From Streptomyces sp. 378 (lineage in GTDB: Bacteria > Actinomycetota > Actinomycetes > Streptomycetales > Streptomycetaceae), in NCBI RefSeq assembly GCF_030124145.1, contig NZ_JASKMS010000012.1:159885-223884 (forward strand): a DNA stretch of 64,000 bases. Reading direction: 5' to 3'. Below are positions 53,842 to 62,192 of this stretch, in pieces. Made by a program: the position numbers and the translations under genes. Below the pieces are notes generated by a model that made no database searches, was not told where the DNA came from, and was given only the letters and a program-made list of their open reading frames with translations. Numbering within the stretch: the stretch's first letter is position 1; each line of letters opens with the position of its first letter.

Positions 53842-55668
53842 TCACCGCCCCGCGCCCACCACCCTCCCGTACTGCTCGCGAACCTCCCGGTACCGCAGCA
53901 GCTCCGCCGCCACCGGGTCCAGGACCCGGGCCCTGCCGCATCCGGCTGCCGCCTCCCGCAACCGGCGTTCGGCCTCCAGGCCGTAGCGCCGGGCCGGGCC
54001 GCGGGCCGCCAGCCGGCAGCTCCACTCGATGAGCGGGCCGCCGACGATGCCGATCACCATCAGCAGCACCGGCACCCCCAGGTTCGGTGACATGACCCCG
54101 ACGATCTGCCCCAGCAGCCACAGCCCGCCCAGGAACTGCAGGATCGTCATGGACGCCTGGGTCAGTACGGCCACCGGCCACCACCCCGGCCGCGGTGGCC
54201 GCCCCGTCGGCACGCCCGCCCGCACGGTCAGTTCGTCCAGCGCCTCGGGCAGCCCCTGCGAGCCGCGGACGGCCGCCTCGCGCACCGCCTGTGCCCAGGG
54301 CGCGGGAAGCCCGGCCGAGGCCCGGTCGGCGACGGTCCGCACCGCCTGCTCGACCCGCTGACGGGCGGTGGCCTCCTCGTCGGCCTGCGTGCGCGACGGG
54401 AGCCGGCCCGTGGTGGGCTCGCCGCGGTCCTGGTACCAGCGCCACAGCCGCAGCCAGGGGGTGCCGCAGGCGCGGTTGGCGTTGCGCTGCCAGGCGCGTT
54501 CGGCCGCCTCACCCGCCGCCGTGGCGCCCACCGCGTCCGCGAGCCGGTCGGAGAACTCCTCCCTGGCCTGTTCGCTGAGCCCGGTCCGCCGCTGGGTGGC
54601 GTAGACGGGCCACAGCCGCGCCGCCGCCATGTCGACGTCGGCCGAGATACGCCGGGCGGGCGCTCCCCGCTCGGACACGAACTGGCCGAGCGCCTCCCGC
54701 AGTTCTCCGACGCCGTCCCCGGTGAGGGCGGACAGCGCCAGCACGGTCGTGCCCGGTTCGCCGTATTCGCCGAGGGCGATGCCGTCCTCGTCGAGGAGCC
54801 GCCGCAGATCGTCGAGGACCTGCTCGGTGGCCTCGCCGGGCAGCCGGTCGATCTGGTTGAGGACCACGAACATGACCTCGGCGTGCGCCGCCATCGGCCG
54901 CAGATAGCGCTCGTGGAGGACGGCGTCGGCGTACTTCTCCGGGTCGACGACCCAGATGACCGCGTCGACGAGCGCCAGGATGCGGTCCACGTGCTCGCGG
55001 TGCTGTACGGCCGCGGAGTCGTGGTCGGGCAGGTCGATCAGGACGAGTCCGCGCAGCGGCGACTCGCCGTCCCCGGTCGGCAGCGGCCGGCGGCGCAGCC
55101 GGGGCGGGATCCCGAGCCGTTCGATGAGGCCGGCGGCCCCGTCGCTCCAACTGCACGCGAGGGGGGCGGCGGTGGTGGGACGGCGTACGCCGGTCTCCGA
55201 GATGGTGACCCCGGCGAGCGTGTTGAACAGCTGCGACTTGCCGCTGCCGGTGGCGCCCGCGATGGCGACGACGGTGTGCTGCCCGGAGAGCCTGCGGCGC
55301 GCCGACGCCTCGTCGAGCACGCGGCCGGCCTCCGAGAGGGTCCGGCTGTCGAGGCGGGTGCGGGAGAGCCCGACGAGTTCCCGCAGGGCCTCCAGCCGGG
55401 AGCGCAGCGGCCCCTCGTACACCAGCGGGGTCACCGTCGGAGGGACGGCGGAGCGGTGGTCCGTCATGGGGAACCGGTCTCCTTCGGCTGTCTCGTTGAC
55501 CCGGCGCGCGATGAGCCCGTCGTCCCAGGCCTCCGCCGCGTCGGTACGCGCCGCGCGCTCGCCGTCGAGGGCGCCCCGTGAGGGGCTCTTGGCGGACCTC
55601 GTCCTGCCTGCCTCGTCGTCCGGCTGATCGGCGTGGTCCGTGGGGTCGTGGTCAGTGACGGCGGTCAC
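53842..55668 (-). CDS. dynB: DynB-like membrane-bound dynamin-family GTPase (YfjP type)
   Basis: 608 residues from GTG 55668, three bases after the stop of the upstream GTPase gene. G1 GATGSGKSQLFN (~138), G3 DLPDHDSAA (~215), G4 NQIDRL (~270) and a helical domain. Two adjacent membrane helices near ~490-545 (AVLTQASMTILQFLGGLWLL; VPVLLMVIGIVGGPL) anchor it. The tandem soluble/membrane GTPase arrangement matches the Streptomyces DynA/DynB pair, which stabilises FtsZ rings during sporulation septation. Symbol assigned from architecture and neighbourhood. Confidence 0.8.
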   Translation of the reverse strand: MTAVTDHDPTDHADQPDDEAGRTRSAKSPSRGALDGERAARTDAAEAWDDGLIARRVNETAEGDRFPMTDHRSAVPPTVTPLVYEGPLRSRLEALRELVGLSRTRLDSRTLSEAGRVLDEASARRRLSGQHTVVAIAGATGSGKSQLFNTLAGVTISETGVRRPTTAAPLACSWSDGAAGLIERLGIPPRLRRRPLPTGDGESPLRGLVLIDLPDHDSAAVQHREHVDRILALVDAVIWVVDPEKYADAVLHERYLRPMAAHAEVMFVVLNQIDRLPGEATEQVLDDLRRLLDEDGIALGEYGEPGTTVLALSALTGDGVGELREALGQFVSERGAPARRISADVDMAAARLWPVYATQRRTGLSEQAREEFSDRLADAVGATAAGEAAERAWQRNANRACGTPWLRLWRWYQDRGEPTTGRLPSRTQADEEATARQRVEQAVRTVADRASAGLPAPWAQAVREAAVRGSQGLPEALDELTVRAGVPTGRPPRPGWWPVAVLTQASMTILQFLGGLWLLGQIVGVMSPNLGVPVLLMVIGIVGGPLIEWSCRLAARGPARRYGLEAERRLREAAAGCGRARVLDPVAAELLRYREVREQYGRVVGAGR

Positions 55669-55671
55669 CGG

Positions 55672-57279
55672 TCACCTCTCCTTCTGCAGTACGGACAGCG
55701 CGGCGATGAGTTCGGCCTGGGGCTCGGGGTGGACGTCCAGCGCGTCGAGCGGGGCGAGCCGGCGCTCGCGTTCGGCGTACAGGACCCGGTCCACGTGCTC
55801 GGTGAGCAGCCGCCCGGCGCGGTCGCGCAGCCGCAGCGCCCCGTGGGCGCCGATCCGCTCGGCGAGCCCCTCCCCGGCCGTCCGGCCCCGGCGGCCGCCC
55901 AGCAGGGAGGTGGCGACCAGGGCGGCCACCAGTTCGGGGTCGGGTGCGAGGTTGCGGTCGAGTTCGCGCACCTCGTCCTCGGCGTGCTCCTCCAGTTCGC
56001 GGCGCCAGCGGCGTACGGCGAGGCCGATGCGGTGCTCGGCGTTGTCCGCGCCGGTGTCGCGTGCGGCGAGTTCCGGCGCGGCGGAGGCCGGTTCGCGCCG
56101 CCAGGCGTCGTCCACGCGCTCGTCGGCGGCGGTGACGGCGCACAGCAGCAGCGCGCTGAGGCTCTCCACGAGCGCGTCGAGGAGTTCGGCCGCGGTGCAG
56201 TCCAGGGGGAAGGCGCGCCAGCGCTTGAGCGCGTCCCCGGCGAGGACCGCGCCGCTGTGCAACCGGCCCCGCACGCGCGCGTGCTCGCTGTCGTACGCCC
56301 CTTCCACGGCGGAGGTGAGCCGCAGCGCGGCGGCGTGCTGCGCGGCGGCGGCACCGGCGAGCTCGGGCATCCGGGACTTGAGGGAGTCGAGGACGCCGTA
56401 CGCCGTGCGGGCGAGGACGTGCTGCCGGGCCGCGGGATCCTGGGTCTGGTGGACCAGCCAGGTGCGCAACTGGGCGACGGCGGAGGCCGGCAGGAGCCCG
56501 CCGCCCCAGGCGGACTCGGGCAGTTCGGGCACGGTGAAGCGCGGCACCTCGCCGAGTCCGGCCTTGGTGAGCAGGGCCCCGTACTGCCGTGACACCTCGT
56601 GGACGACCTGGTGGGGCACGCGGTCGAGGACCGTCACGAGGGTGATGTCGTATTCCTTGGCGGTGCGCAGCATGTGCCAGGGGACGGCGTCGGCGTAGCG
56701 GGCGGCGGTGGTGACCATGACCCAGATGTCGGCGGCGCAGATGAGTTCGGCCGCCAGGACGCGGTTGTCGGCGACTAGGGAGTCGATGTCGGGTGCGTCG
56801 AGGAGGGCGAGGCCGGGCGGCAGGCTCTCGGCGGTCTCGACGCGCAGCACGCGCGCGGGGTTCTCGCCGGGGAGCAGCAGGTCGTCCGTGGAGTCCGACT
56901 GGGGGACCCACACGCGGGTCAGGTCGGGCAGCACCCTCATCCCGCTGAACCAGTGATGGTCCTCCGGATGGCAGACCAGCACGGGGGTGCGTGTCGTCGG
57001 CCGCAGCACGCCCGCCTCGCTGACCCGCCGTCCTACGAGGGAGTTCACGAGCGTCGACTTCCCGGCTCCGGTCGACCCGCCCACGACGGCCAGAAGCGGC
57101 GCTTCGGGCTCCCGCAGGCGGGGCACCAAGTAGTCGTCGAGCTGCGCGAGGAGTTCGTCGCGGTTGGCACGCGCGCGTGGGGCCCCCGCCAGGGGCAGCG
57201 GGAAGCGTGCGGCGGCGACACGGTCGCGCAGGGCGGAGAGTGCGTCGAGCAGCTGAGGCCGTACGTCCAAGGTCACCAC
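55672..57279 (-). CDS. dynA: DynA-like dynamin-family GTPase
   Basis: About 535 residues from GTG 57279 (a second GTG follows at 57276); the frame is open further up but has no ribosome binding site. G1 GGSTGAGKSTLVNSLVG (~62-78), G3-like LLDAPDIDSL (~158), G4-like TVLDRVP (~200), and a long helical region with no membrane segment. The gene overlaps the GAAGGAGAGG ribosome binding site of the dynB-like gene, so the two are made together. In Streptomyces DynA and DynB act jointly at sporulation septa. Confidence 0.8.
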   Translation of the reverse strand: MVTLDVRPQLLDALSALRDRVAAARFPLPLAGAPRARANRDELLAQLDDYLVPRLREPEAPLLAVVGGSTGAGKSTLVNSLVGRRVSEAGVLRPTTRTPVLVCHPEDHHWFSGMRVLPDLTRVWVPQSDSTDDLLLPGENPARVLRVETAESLPPGLALLDAPDIDSLVADNRVLAAELICAADIWVMVTTAARYADAVPWHMLRTAKEYDITLVTVLDRVPHQVVHEVSRQYGALLTKAGLGEVPRFTVPELPESAWGGGLLPASAVAQLRTWLVHQTQDPAARQHVLARTAYGVLDSLKSRMPELAGAAAAQHAAALRLTSAVEGAYDSEHARVRGRLHSGAVLAGDALKRWRAFPLDCTAAELLDALVESLSALLLCAVTAADERVDDAWRREPASAAPELAARDTGADNAEHRIGLAVRRWRRELEEHAEDEVRELDRNLAPDPELVAALVATSLLGGRRGRTAGEGLAERIGAHGALRLRDRAGRLLTEHVDRVLYAERERRLAPLDALDVHPEPQAELIAALSVLQKER

Positions 57280-57600
57280 ATGTGAAGAATGCCCAATTTT
57301 AGGGGAATTCTGAAGCATATGAGCATGTCTGCGCGCCGACAGAACACAAGGGACGGAAGGGACGACTGGGACACAGGCGCACCGCAGGCATAACGAGTGC
57401 ACAACACCCGATGCCTCTGACGCCAAAAGCGATGCACGATTCGTACCTGCCTGCGATTATCAGGACCGCTTCACTGAACCTCCACATCGAGCCACGGAGG
57501 CGAAGCAACAGGGACAAGGACGCGGGAGCCCTATCCTTGTCCCCGGCAACGTCACGGATCGGCCCACACCCGGGCACCACGACAGAGGCCACCACACCCG
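57280..57600. other. Promoter region of dynA-like gene and tRNA-Arg
   Basis: 321 bp without a gene. A 10-bp inverted repeat GGGACAAGGA (57511-57520) / TCCTTGTCCC (57534-57543) lies upstream of the tRNA and could be a terminator or operator. Lower GC at 57290-57440 suggests the divergent promoter for the dynA-like gene. Confidence 0.5.
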
Positions 57601-57673
57601 GCCCCCGTAGCTCAGTGGATAGAGCAGGCGCCTTCTAAGCGCTTGGCCGCAGGTTCGAGTCCTGCCGGGGGCG
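57601..57673 (+). tRNA. tRNA-Arg (UCU anticodon)
   Basis: Complete cloverleaf: acceptor GCCCCCG (57601-57607) pairs with CGGGGGC (57666-57672) and G73 is the discriminator; D-arm AGCTCAGTGGATAGAGC; anticodon stem GGCGC/GCGCT with loop CTTCTAA, anticodon TCT at 57634-57636; T-arm with GGTTCGAGTCC. CCA is not encoded. A terminator follows ten bases later. It is a typical integration site: a truncated integrase gene starts ~180 bp downstream. Confidence 0.96.
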
Positions 57674-57682
57674 CAAGTCTCC

Positions 57683-57707
57683 GCCCTCCCTTTGGGGAGG
57701 GCTTTTT
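57683..57707 (+). terminator. Terminator of tRNA-Arg
   Basis: 8-bp stem (57683-57690 with 57695-57702), TTTG loop and TTTTT run, ten bases after the tRNA. Confidence 0.9.
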
Positions 57708-57854
57708 GCTGGTCAGGGCGGGTGCGGGGTGGTGCGGCGAAGCCCCGGGCGCCCTCTTGATGATCAAGGGCGGTTTCCGGGGCTGTCCGGCTGTTACCGG
57801 GTTTTTGCGGGTGGCCGTGTCGAATACGTGTCGAAGTTTCTGCGGGCCGCGAGG

Positions 57855-58283
57855 TCAGTCGGCGGACGGCCGCTCGGGAAGATCTCCGGCAGCTTCGAGC
57901 CGCCGCTTCAGGTCGGGCAGCTGGCCCTCGACGCAGCGGGCGTAGGTCGCCAGGAGCACGGCAACGCTGTTCCCAGCCCACTCGGCCACCTGGGCGGGTG
58001 GAATCCCGTCGTTCAGCCACTTCGTCAGGCGCGTGTTCCGGTTGTCGTACACGCGCCGCCCGGTGGGCGACTCGAAGACGTGCGGGGGCAGTACGGCCTT
58101 ACGGGCATTGCGCCACGCCCGACGGATGACGGAACCGGCGAGGATGCCTCCAGACTCGCCTTGGAACAGCAGGTCACCCGGCTTGAGCTCTTCGACCTCG
58201 ATGTGCTGCCGAAGGATGCGCGTGAGGGCGGGATGCCCCGGGACAGTGCGGGTCTCGCCCTCAGCACGGCCTTTCAGGTCGCG
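57855..58283 (-). pseudogene. Truncated tyrosine recombinase (integrase), C-terminal part
   Basis: Reading on the minus strand, about 142 codons of integrase C-terminal domain are continuous: RDLKGRAEGETRTVPGHPAL, then GDLLFQGESGGILAGSVIRR, VYDNRNTRLTKWLNDGIPPA, QVAEWAGNSVAVLLATYARC, ending PERPSAD-stop at 57855. The catalytic Tyr (TYARC) and the second Arg of the HxxR box are present, but the box reads NTR where His is expected. Upstream of 58283 homology stops and the N-terminal domains are missing. Its position beside tRNA-Arg and its orientation fit an actinomycete integrative element (pSAM2/AICE-type) that has decayed. Confidence 0.8.
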
Positions 58284-58401
58284 CTGACGTGACCCTGCCC
58301 GAGCCTGACGCCGCCGATCATGGATCTCCCCTGTGTCTGTCCACTGCTTTCCGACCTCTGGAGTCGCGGTGTGGATCAGCAGCTCGCACCACTGGTAGCA
58401 G

Positions 58402-58806
58402 GCCTACGTACTCTGCGACGCCGGACGCGCTCCCATGACGGTGCAGCTGATACGCGAGGCACAGCGACTCGGCGGCACGGCCATGTCCCCACGCCTTACA
58501 GCCTGGCTACACGCCGCAGAAGCCGAGATATGCGCCCGAGCCGGTCTGACCGACGACTGCAAGCGCGCACTGGAAAGCGCCGTAAGGTCCTTGCCCCCGG
58601 GTGAGGACGCCCGCGACCCGGACATGCTGAGTATCTTCCTCAACGAGGGGCACCTCGCCAGATGGCGCGGCAACGCGCTCGCCCTGATCGGCGACCACGA
58701 AGCAGTCCAGAGCCTCTACACAGCCCTGGACACAGCCGACCCGACGTTCATACGAGCGTCCGCAGGGCTGCACTGCGACCTCACTCAGGCGCACATGGCC
58801 CGCGAG
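58402..58806 (+). pseudogene. Fragment of a TPR-containing transcriptional regulator
   Basis: The plus-strand frame AYVLCDAGRAPMTVQLIREA, then LTAWLHAAEAEICARAGLTD, MLSIFLNEGHLARWRGNALA and ADPTFIRASAGLHCDLTQAH resembles the TPR half of large Streptomyces XRE-family regulators. The N-terminal helix-turn-helix is missing (a stop codon lies just before 58402) and after AHMARE (58806) the homology ends abruptly at a junction with an oppositely oriented GntR fragment. An open frame continues to 59106 but is antisense to the GntR sequence. Non-functional relic. Confidence 0.65.
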
Positions 58807-58809
58807 CCA

Positions 58810-59055
58810 CGGCTCGACGTCCGCCGGCGCCTGAGTGGTCACAGACCGATCCGGCACCCGGTAGGAGCTACGGCCATGCACCTCGATGACGCCCTCGGCG
58901 ACGAGCTTCGCCAGCACCTGGCGCAGAGCCGTACGGCCGATGTCCAGCTCTTCGGACAGGGTGCGCTCAGACGGGATCTTGGAACCAGGCGAGTACTTCC
59001 CCGTCGAGATCCACTCGCGGATCGTGCGGTAGACCCGCTCCGACTTCGGTCCCAT
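58810..59055 (-). pseudogene. GntR-family repressor, N-terminal DNA-binding fragment
   Basis: From ATG 59055, with AAGGAG about 11 bases upstream, residues 1-70 form a complete GntR winged helix (VYRTIREWISTGKYSPGSKI, PSERTLSEELDIGRTALRQV, LAKLVAEGVIEVHGRSSYRV). After ~residue 82 the frame becomes antisense to the TPR-regulator fragment, although it stays open to 58507 (182 codons in total). The native effector domain is lost. A DNA-binding-only product could still be made. pSAM2-type elements carry GntR (KorA/KorSA-like) repressors, so this may belong to the same lost element as the integrase. Confidence 0.65.
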
Positions 59056-59724
59056 CCGTTGAGCACACTCCTTGTCGCCGAGCTATGTCGAGCGACACAG
59101 GCGTAGCCGCCAGAGCACTCACGTGAGTAGACACAGCCGGGACCAGACGATCACATGGGAGCGCGGTAGAACTTTCCCTACATCCATCAAGGCCCGCGCA
59201 CGGCGCGGGCGCGCGCCGCCTCTGCGGCGCGGCCTGCCTCCTGTCTGCGCCCCGGCTGGCCGCGCCCGGCGGCGCGCTAGGTGCAGCGGGCAGAAGCGAA
59301 GAAGTCACCCACTGGTCAAAGACGTGCCTCCGGCGGGGGCGCTCAGGCTCCGAGATGGCGGGGGCGCCGCTCGCGAGTGCCGGCCGTGAGTGGCGGGCGC
59401 GGGGAGCTCCCATCCCGTCTGCCGTCGACCCAGGCAGAGCCGAGCAGACGCGGCCCATGGCGTCCAGGTCGTTCGTACAGTGGCGCGCTCCACCTGGACG
59501 CCATGAACCACGCCCGCTCCACGGTGTGTGGGTCGACGGCAGACGGGATGGGAGCTTGGGCCGGTGGTGGGTTGATGACGAGTGGCGACACGAGGTCGGC
59601 AACGACCTGTTTTGCGCGTGCCGCGCACGGCTGCCACCCAGCCGACATCTCGGCCCGCCGGGTCAGGTTGGGCAAGGCGTGTATGACCTCCATAGTCAGC
59701 GTTGCCTGAGTGATTTGCGACGGT
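59056..59724. other. Non-coding accessory stretch with GC-rich hairpins
   Basis: 669 bp. GC-rich short inverted repeats occur at 59190-59280 (CGCGGGCGCGC-type). A 150-bp compound inverted repeat occupies 59406-59555. Several overlapping open frames on both strands reach 100-200 codons, but they are compositionally biased and mirror one another across the repeat, so I do not call genes here. Confidence 0.5.
59406..59555. repeat. 150-bp compound inverted repeat
   Basis: Outer arms 59406-59432 and 59529-59555 are perfect 27-nt complements (left arm begins GCTCCCATCCCGTCTGCCGT). Inner arms 59457-59469 and 59492-59504 are perfect 13-nt complements (ATGGCGTCCAGGT). The segments between outer and inner arms are the same length (24 nt) but mostly unmatched, and a 22-nt centre separates the inner arms. 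Confidence 0.85.
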
Positions 59725-60465
59725 TCATTGCCCCGAAAACACGGTCACTACTACTGCGGCCACGCCAATTATCGTAGTGGCAATCAGTCCAGCCAAGGCA
59801 ATTCGATTTGCTGCATTGAGGCGGCTCCATACAGATCCGCGGGTGACATCCTCGGTGACGCGGAGAATTGGCCTAGCTGCCCGCGAGGTGAAGAATAGCC
59901 ATGCAAACAGGAGCAAGAAAATAGGGCCAAAAGTTGGCGCCATTACATAGATCCAGAAGTCCTTTCCGGCTTCCTTGCCTCCTCGGTCCTGCATCAGGCC
60001 GAGCACGCCAAGGATCCAGCCAGCACCCAAAAGGGACCAAATGTAGAACCAAGGGCTCGCCTTCTGTTCGATGACGACTCTTCCTCCGGCCTGCTCCAGG
60101 AACAGTTGGAGTCGCGCCGCCTGCCCTAGGACCCACGTCTCGTCTTTTCCGGAGACGGAGAACTCCACTCGGCGAGTTTCTACGCTCAAGGAAACGCGCC
60201 GGTCCCCCGTCGTATCGCTGGCCTCAACTAGAACATAGGCCCATAGTTTTAGATCCCCGCCTACATTTGCCGAATTCAGGGAATTGATAAGTCCGTCAAG
60301 GTCGGAGGCGCTATAGCGTGTCGAGTTCCGCTGCGTCGATACCTCAACGCTAGCCGGGTCAGTGCCCTCAGATGCGAGCGCGAACACTCTTTTTAGGTCG
60401 CTGTTTCCTAGCTGACAGTTCTGAAAAATCAAGCGCTTCTCGGTGCGCTGCGTTGGCGTCGACAT
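59725..60465 (-). CDS. Unfamiliar membrane protein of lower GC
   Basis: 246 residues from ATG 60465; no Shine-Dalgarno, so possibly leaderless. Residues 1-125 form a soluble beta-rich domain (KRLIFQNCQLGNSDLKRVFA, LKLWAYVLVEASDTTGDRRV, SLSVETRRVEFSVSGKDETW). Three hydrophobic segments follow: FYIWSLLGAGWILGVLGLM (~138-157), FWIYVMAPTFGPIFLLLFAW (~170-190) and IALAGLIATTIIGVAAVVVT (~220-240). Codon use is clearly less GC-biased than in the core genes, indicating recent acquisition. I do not recognise the family. It sits alone inside the degraded region yet is intact, so it may be under selection. Confidence 0.75.
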   Translation of the reverse strand: MSTPTQRTEKRLIFQNCQLGNSDLKRVFALASEGTDPASVEVSTQRNSTRYSASDLDGLINSLNSANVGGDLKLWAYVLVEASDTTGDRRVSLSVETRRVEFSVSGKDETWVLGQAARLQLFLEQAGGRVVIEQKASPWFYIWSLLGAGWILGVLGLMQDRGGKEAGKDFWIYVMAPTFGPIFLLLFAWLFFTSRAARPILRVTEDVTRGSVWSRLNAANRIALAGLIATTIIGVAAVVVTVFSGQ

Positions 60466-61527
60466 GATGACATTGTGCGACTAGCGTCACTCTGAGGTAC
60501 CCGAACGGCCAAAACTTCGCGCCAGAAGCGGGCCTACGACTGTAGCGAGATGCCTCGCCATGCAGGCACAACCGGAGCGGCAGGCGTGCCAGGTCTGTGC
60601 CGCGTGGTGTGGTCACCCTTGGTCTGCTGCAGTTGAGATACCTCAATTGCCGAGATTCCGGGCGTGAGGTCGCCCAACGAAGGCGTGCCTGACCTGGAGG
60701 TCTCGGCGACCGTCCGGCGACTTGACGCTGAGATCATCAGTAGCTGGCCTGCCGGCGCAAGGCAGTGACCTGCGCGTCCCCACTTCCAGTCACGTCCGCC
60801 CGTACAACGCAGTGATCGCGACCGCCCGGCGCCCTGGGCCGTGCGAAGCCGACCAACGCTGACAGTCGGCACCCACGGGTGACCACCCCCACCCCGCTCT
60901 TCCGGCAACTCGTCACGGAGGCAACACGACTCTCGAAGAGGGCGTCTTTTTGCGTTTCCCTGGGCAGGAATTCACTCGTCTGCCGTATGTCACCCTGCTG
61001 GGCCGCCAACAAGCCGCTCGCCAAGATCACAGCGGTCTGAGAACGAACCGACTCTCCGGATCCCGCACAGGGCGACACCTTCACCACCACCTCGGCGGAT
61101 GACTCGCACCGGCCGGTGACCACCACACGGTGGTCACCGGCCGACTGTCCTCCGCAGAACTATCGGGCCATGCAGTGCAGCGAGGCCTCAACTGGCCGTG
61201 GTCACACCCTCGTAATGCCCTCGGCCGACCGTCTCAGTTTCCGTCTCATTCAGCGCCGTTCACGGCCATTCAGACGGGATCGAAGGCGGAAGCCGATCGC
61301 AGGGCCAGCCGCCCATGAACGCAGGTGAACGCCCCTGCACCCAACCCACCATCCCACCACCACAGGTTGGAAGAGGAATTGTCAAGACCTGTGGATCCGC
61401 GTTCCACACGGGGTGCGTCTTTACTCACGTGGTCGGGGTGAAGGACGGCCGCCGTGACGAGCGTGCAAGGAGTCCTCGGCGGCTGCCTCCGGGGCGATCA
61501 GCACTTGGCTGCACTCGCGTTGACTCG
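60466..61527. other. 1.06-kb region without a confident gene
   Basis: Open frames of 90-130 codons exist on the minus strand (60534-60908, 60737-61126) but have no ribosome binding site or recognisable motifs. A perfect 14-bp hairpin stands at 61111-61142. Around 61220-61290 the sequence CTCAGTTTCCGTCTCATTCA and following repeats of CGTTCACGGCCATTC look like recombination-site or phage-attachment material, but this is only an impression. GC content is lower and more mixed than in the core. Confidence 0.4.
61111..61142. terminator. Perfect 14-bp hairpin
   Basis: GGCCGGTGACCACC (61111-61124) pairs with GGTGGTCACCGGCC (61129-61142) around ACAC. No gene of known function lies just upstream on either strand, so it may terminate a relic or act as a protein-binding palindrome. 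Confidence 0.5.
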
Positions 61528-61851
61528 TCAAGTCAGTTCGCGCGCCAGTCGTCTGAGTGCAACGGTCTGACTGCCCGCGAAAGCAGCGACATCAATCGCG
61601 ACCGCCACAAGGGTGAGCAGGACAAGCACACTTGCTGCAGCCACAGACACCGCAGCGAGCACACATGCCGCAAGTGCATTCGCTACAAGTACGAGACGCA
61701 AGCTCCCCGCCAAGGGACGAAGACTGAGCCACCACACGACACCGGCCCACAGCACCGCAGCCCCACCGATGCTGACGACGACGAGTGCCGACACGGTAGG
61801 CCGCCGGCCGCGCTGTGCCTTCGTCGCGGGTTGTAGAACCCAGTGATCCAT
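61528..61851 (-). CDS. Small membrane protein, 5' end fused to an IS relic
   Basis: 107 codons from ATG 61851. Three hydrophobic segments (VSALVVVSIGGAAVLWAGVV, LRLVLVANALAACVLAAVSV, AASVLVLLTLVAVAIDVAAF) with a basic C-terminus. The first ~17 codons overlap, in another frame, the end of an IS3 transposase fragment (RRRHSAAGG), so the native start was probably lost and this may be a 5'-truncated gene. Function unknown. Confidence 0.45.
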   Translation of the reverse strand: MDHWVLQPATKAQRGRRPTVSALVVVSIGGAAVLWAGVVWWLSLRPLAGSLRLVLVANALAACVLAAVSVAAASVLVLLTLVAVAIDVAAFAGSQTVALRRLARELT

Positions 61852-62058
61852 GTGGCGATCTTCAGGCGGGCCTCGGTCCGGGTCGCGAATTGTCGGCGGT
61901 GGATGTACTCGACCTTGATCAGCGAGTTGAAACTCTCCGCGGCGGCATTGTCCAGCGCGGACCCCACGCGTCCCATGGACTGCACCACGCCCAGGCGGTC
62001 ACAGAGCTTGTTGTACGCCTCGGACGTGTACTCCGCGCCGCGGTCGCTGTGGAAGATC
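61800..62058 (-). mobile_element. IS3-family transposase fragment (C-terminal, DDE region)
   Basis: Reads IFHSDRGAEYTSEAYNKLCD, RLGVVQSMGRVGSALDNAAA, ESFNSLIKVEYIHRRQFATR and ends FYNPRRRHSAAGG. This is the second Asp, the Glu (AAAESFNSL) and the RRRHSA tail of IS3 OrfB (InsF). The first catalytic Asp, OrfA and both terminal inverted repeats are absent. At 62058 it abuts a LuxR regulator fragment on the other strand; at about 61800 it abuts the membrane-protein frame. Immobile relic. Confidence 0.85.
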
Positions 62059-62185
62059 GTCGCGGCCAAGCTCCACCTCTCGGAGTCCAAGGTCCGCAAC
62101 TACCTCTCCTCCGCGATCGGCAAGACAGGCACCCGCAACCAAAATAAAGGCAATGCGGGAGGCGCGGCAGCAGGGGTGGTTGTGA
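62056..62185 (+). pseudogene. C-terminal fragment of a LuxR/NarL-type response regulator, frameshifted
   Basis: Plus strand: IVAAKLHLSESKVRNYLSSA then IGKTGTRN is the helix-turn-helix of DesR-like response regulators. After GTRN a one-base slip moves the natural ending IKAMREARQQGWL-stop (TGA 62183-62185) into another frame. The receiver domain and most of the linker are missing; the 5' side is replaced by the IS3 fragment. A hairpin follows at 62193-62224. Confidence 0.75.
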
Positions 62186-62192
62186 CCCTGCT

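Noticed and set aside
58967..59777. Overlapping open frames of 100-210 codons on both strands
   Set aside because: They mirror one another across the 150-bp inverted repeat, lack ribosome binding sites and show no recognisable domains.
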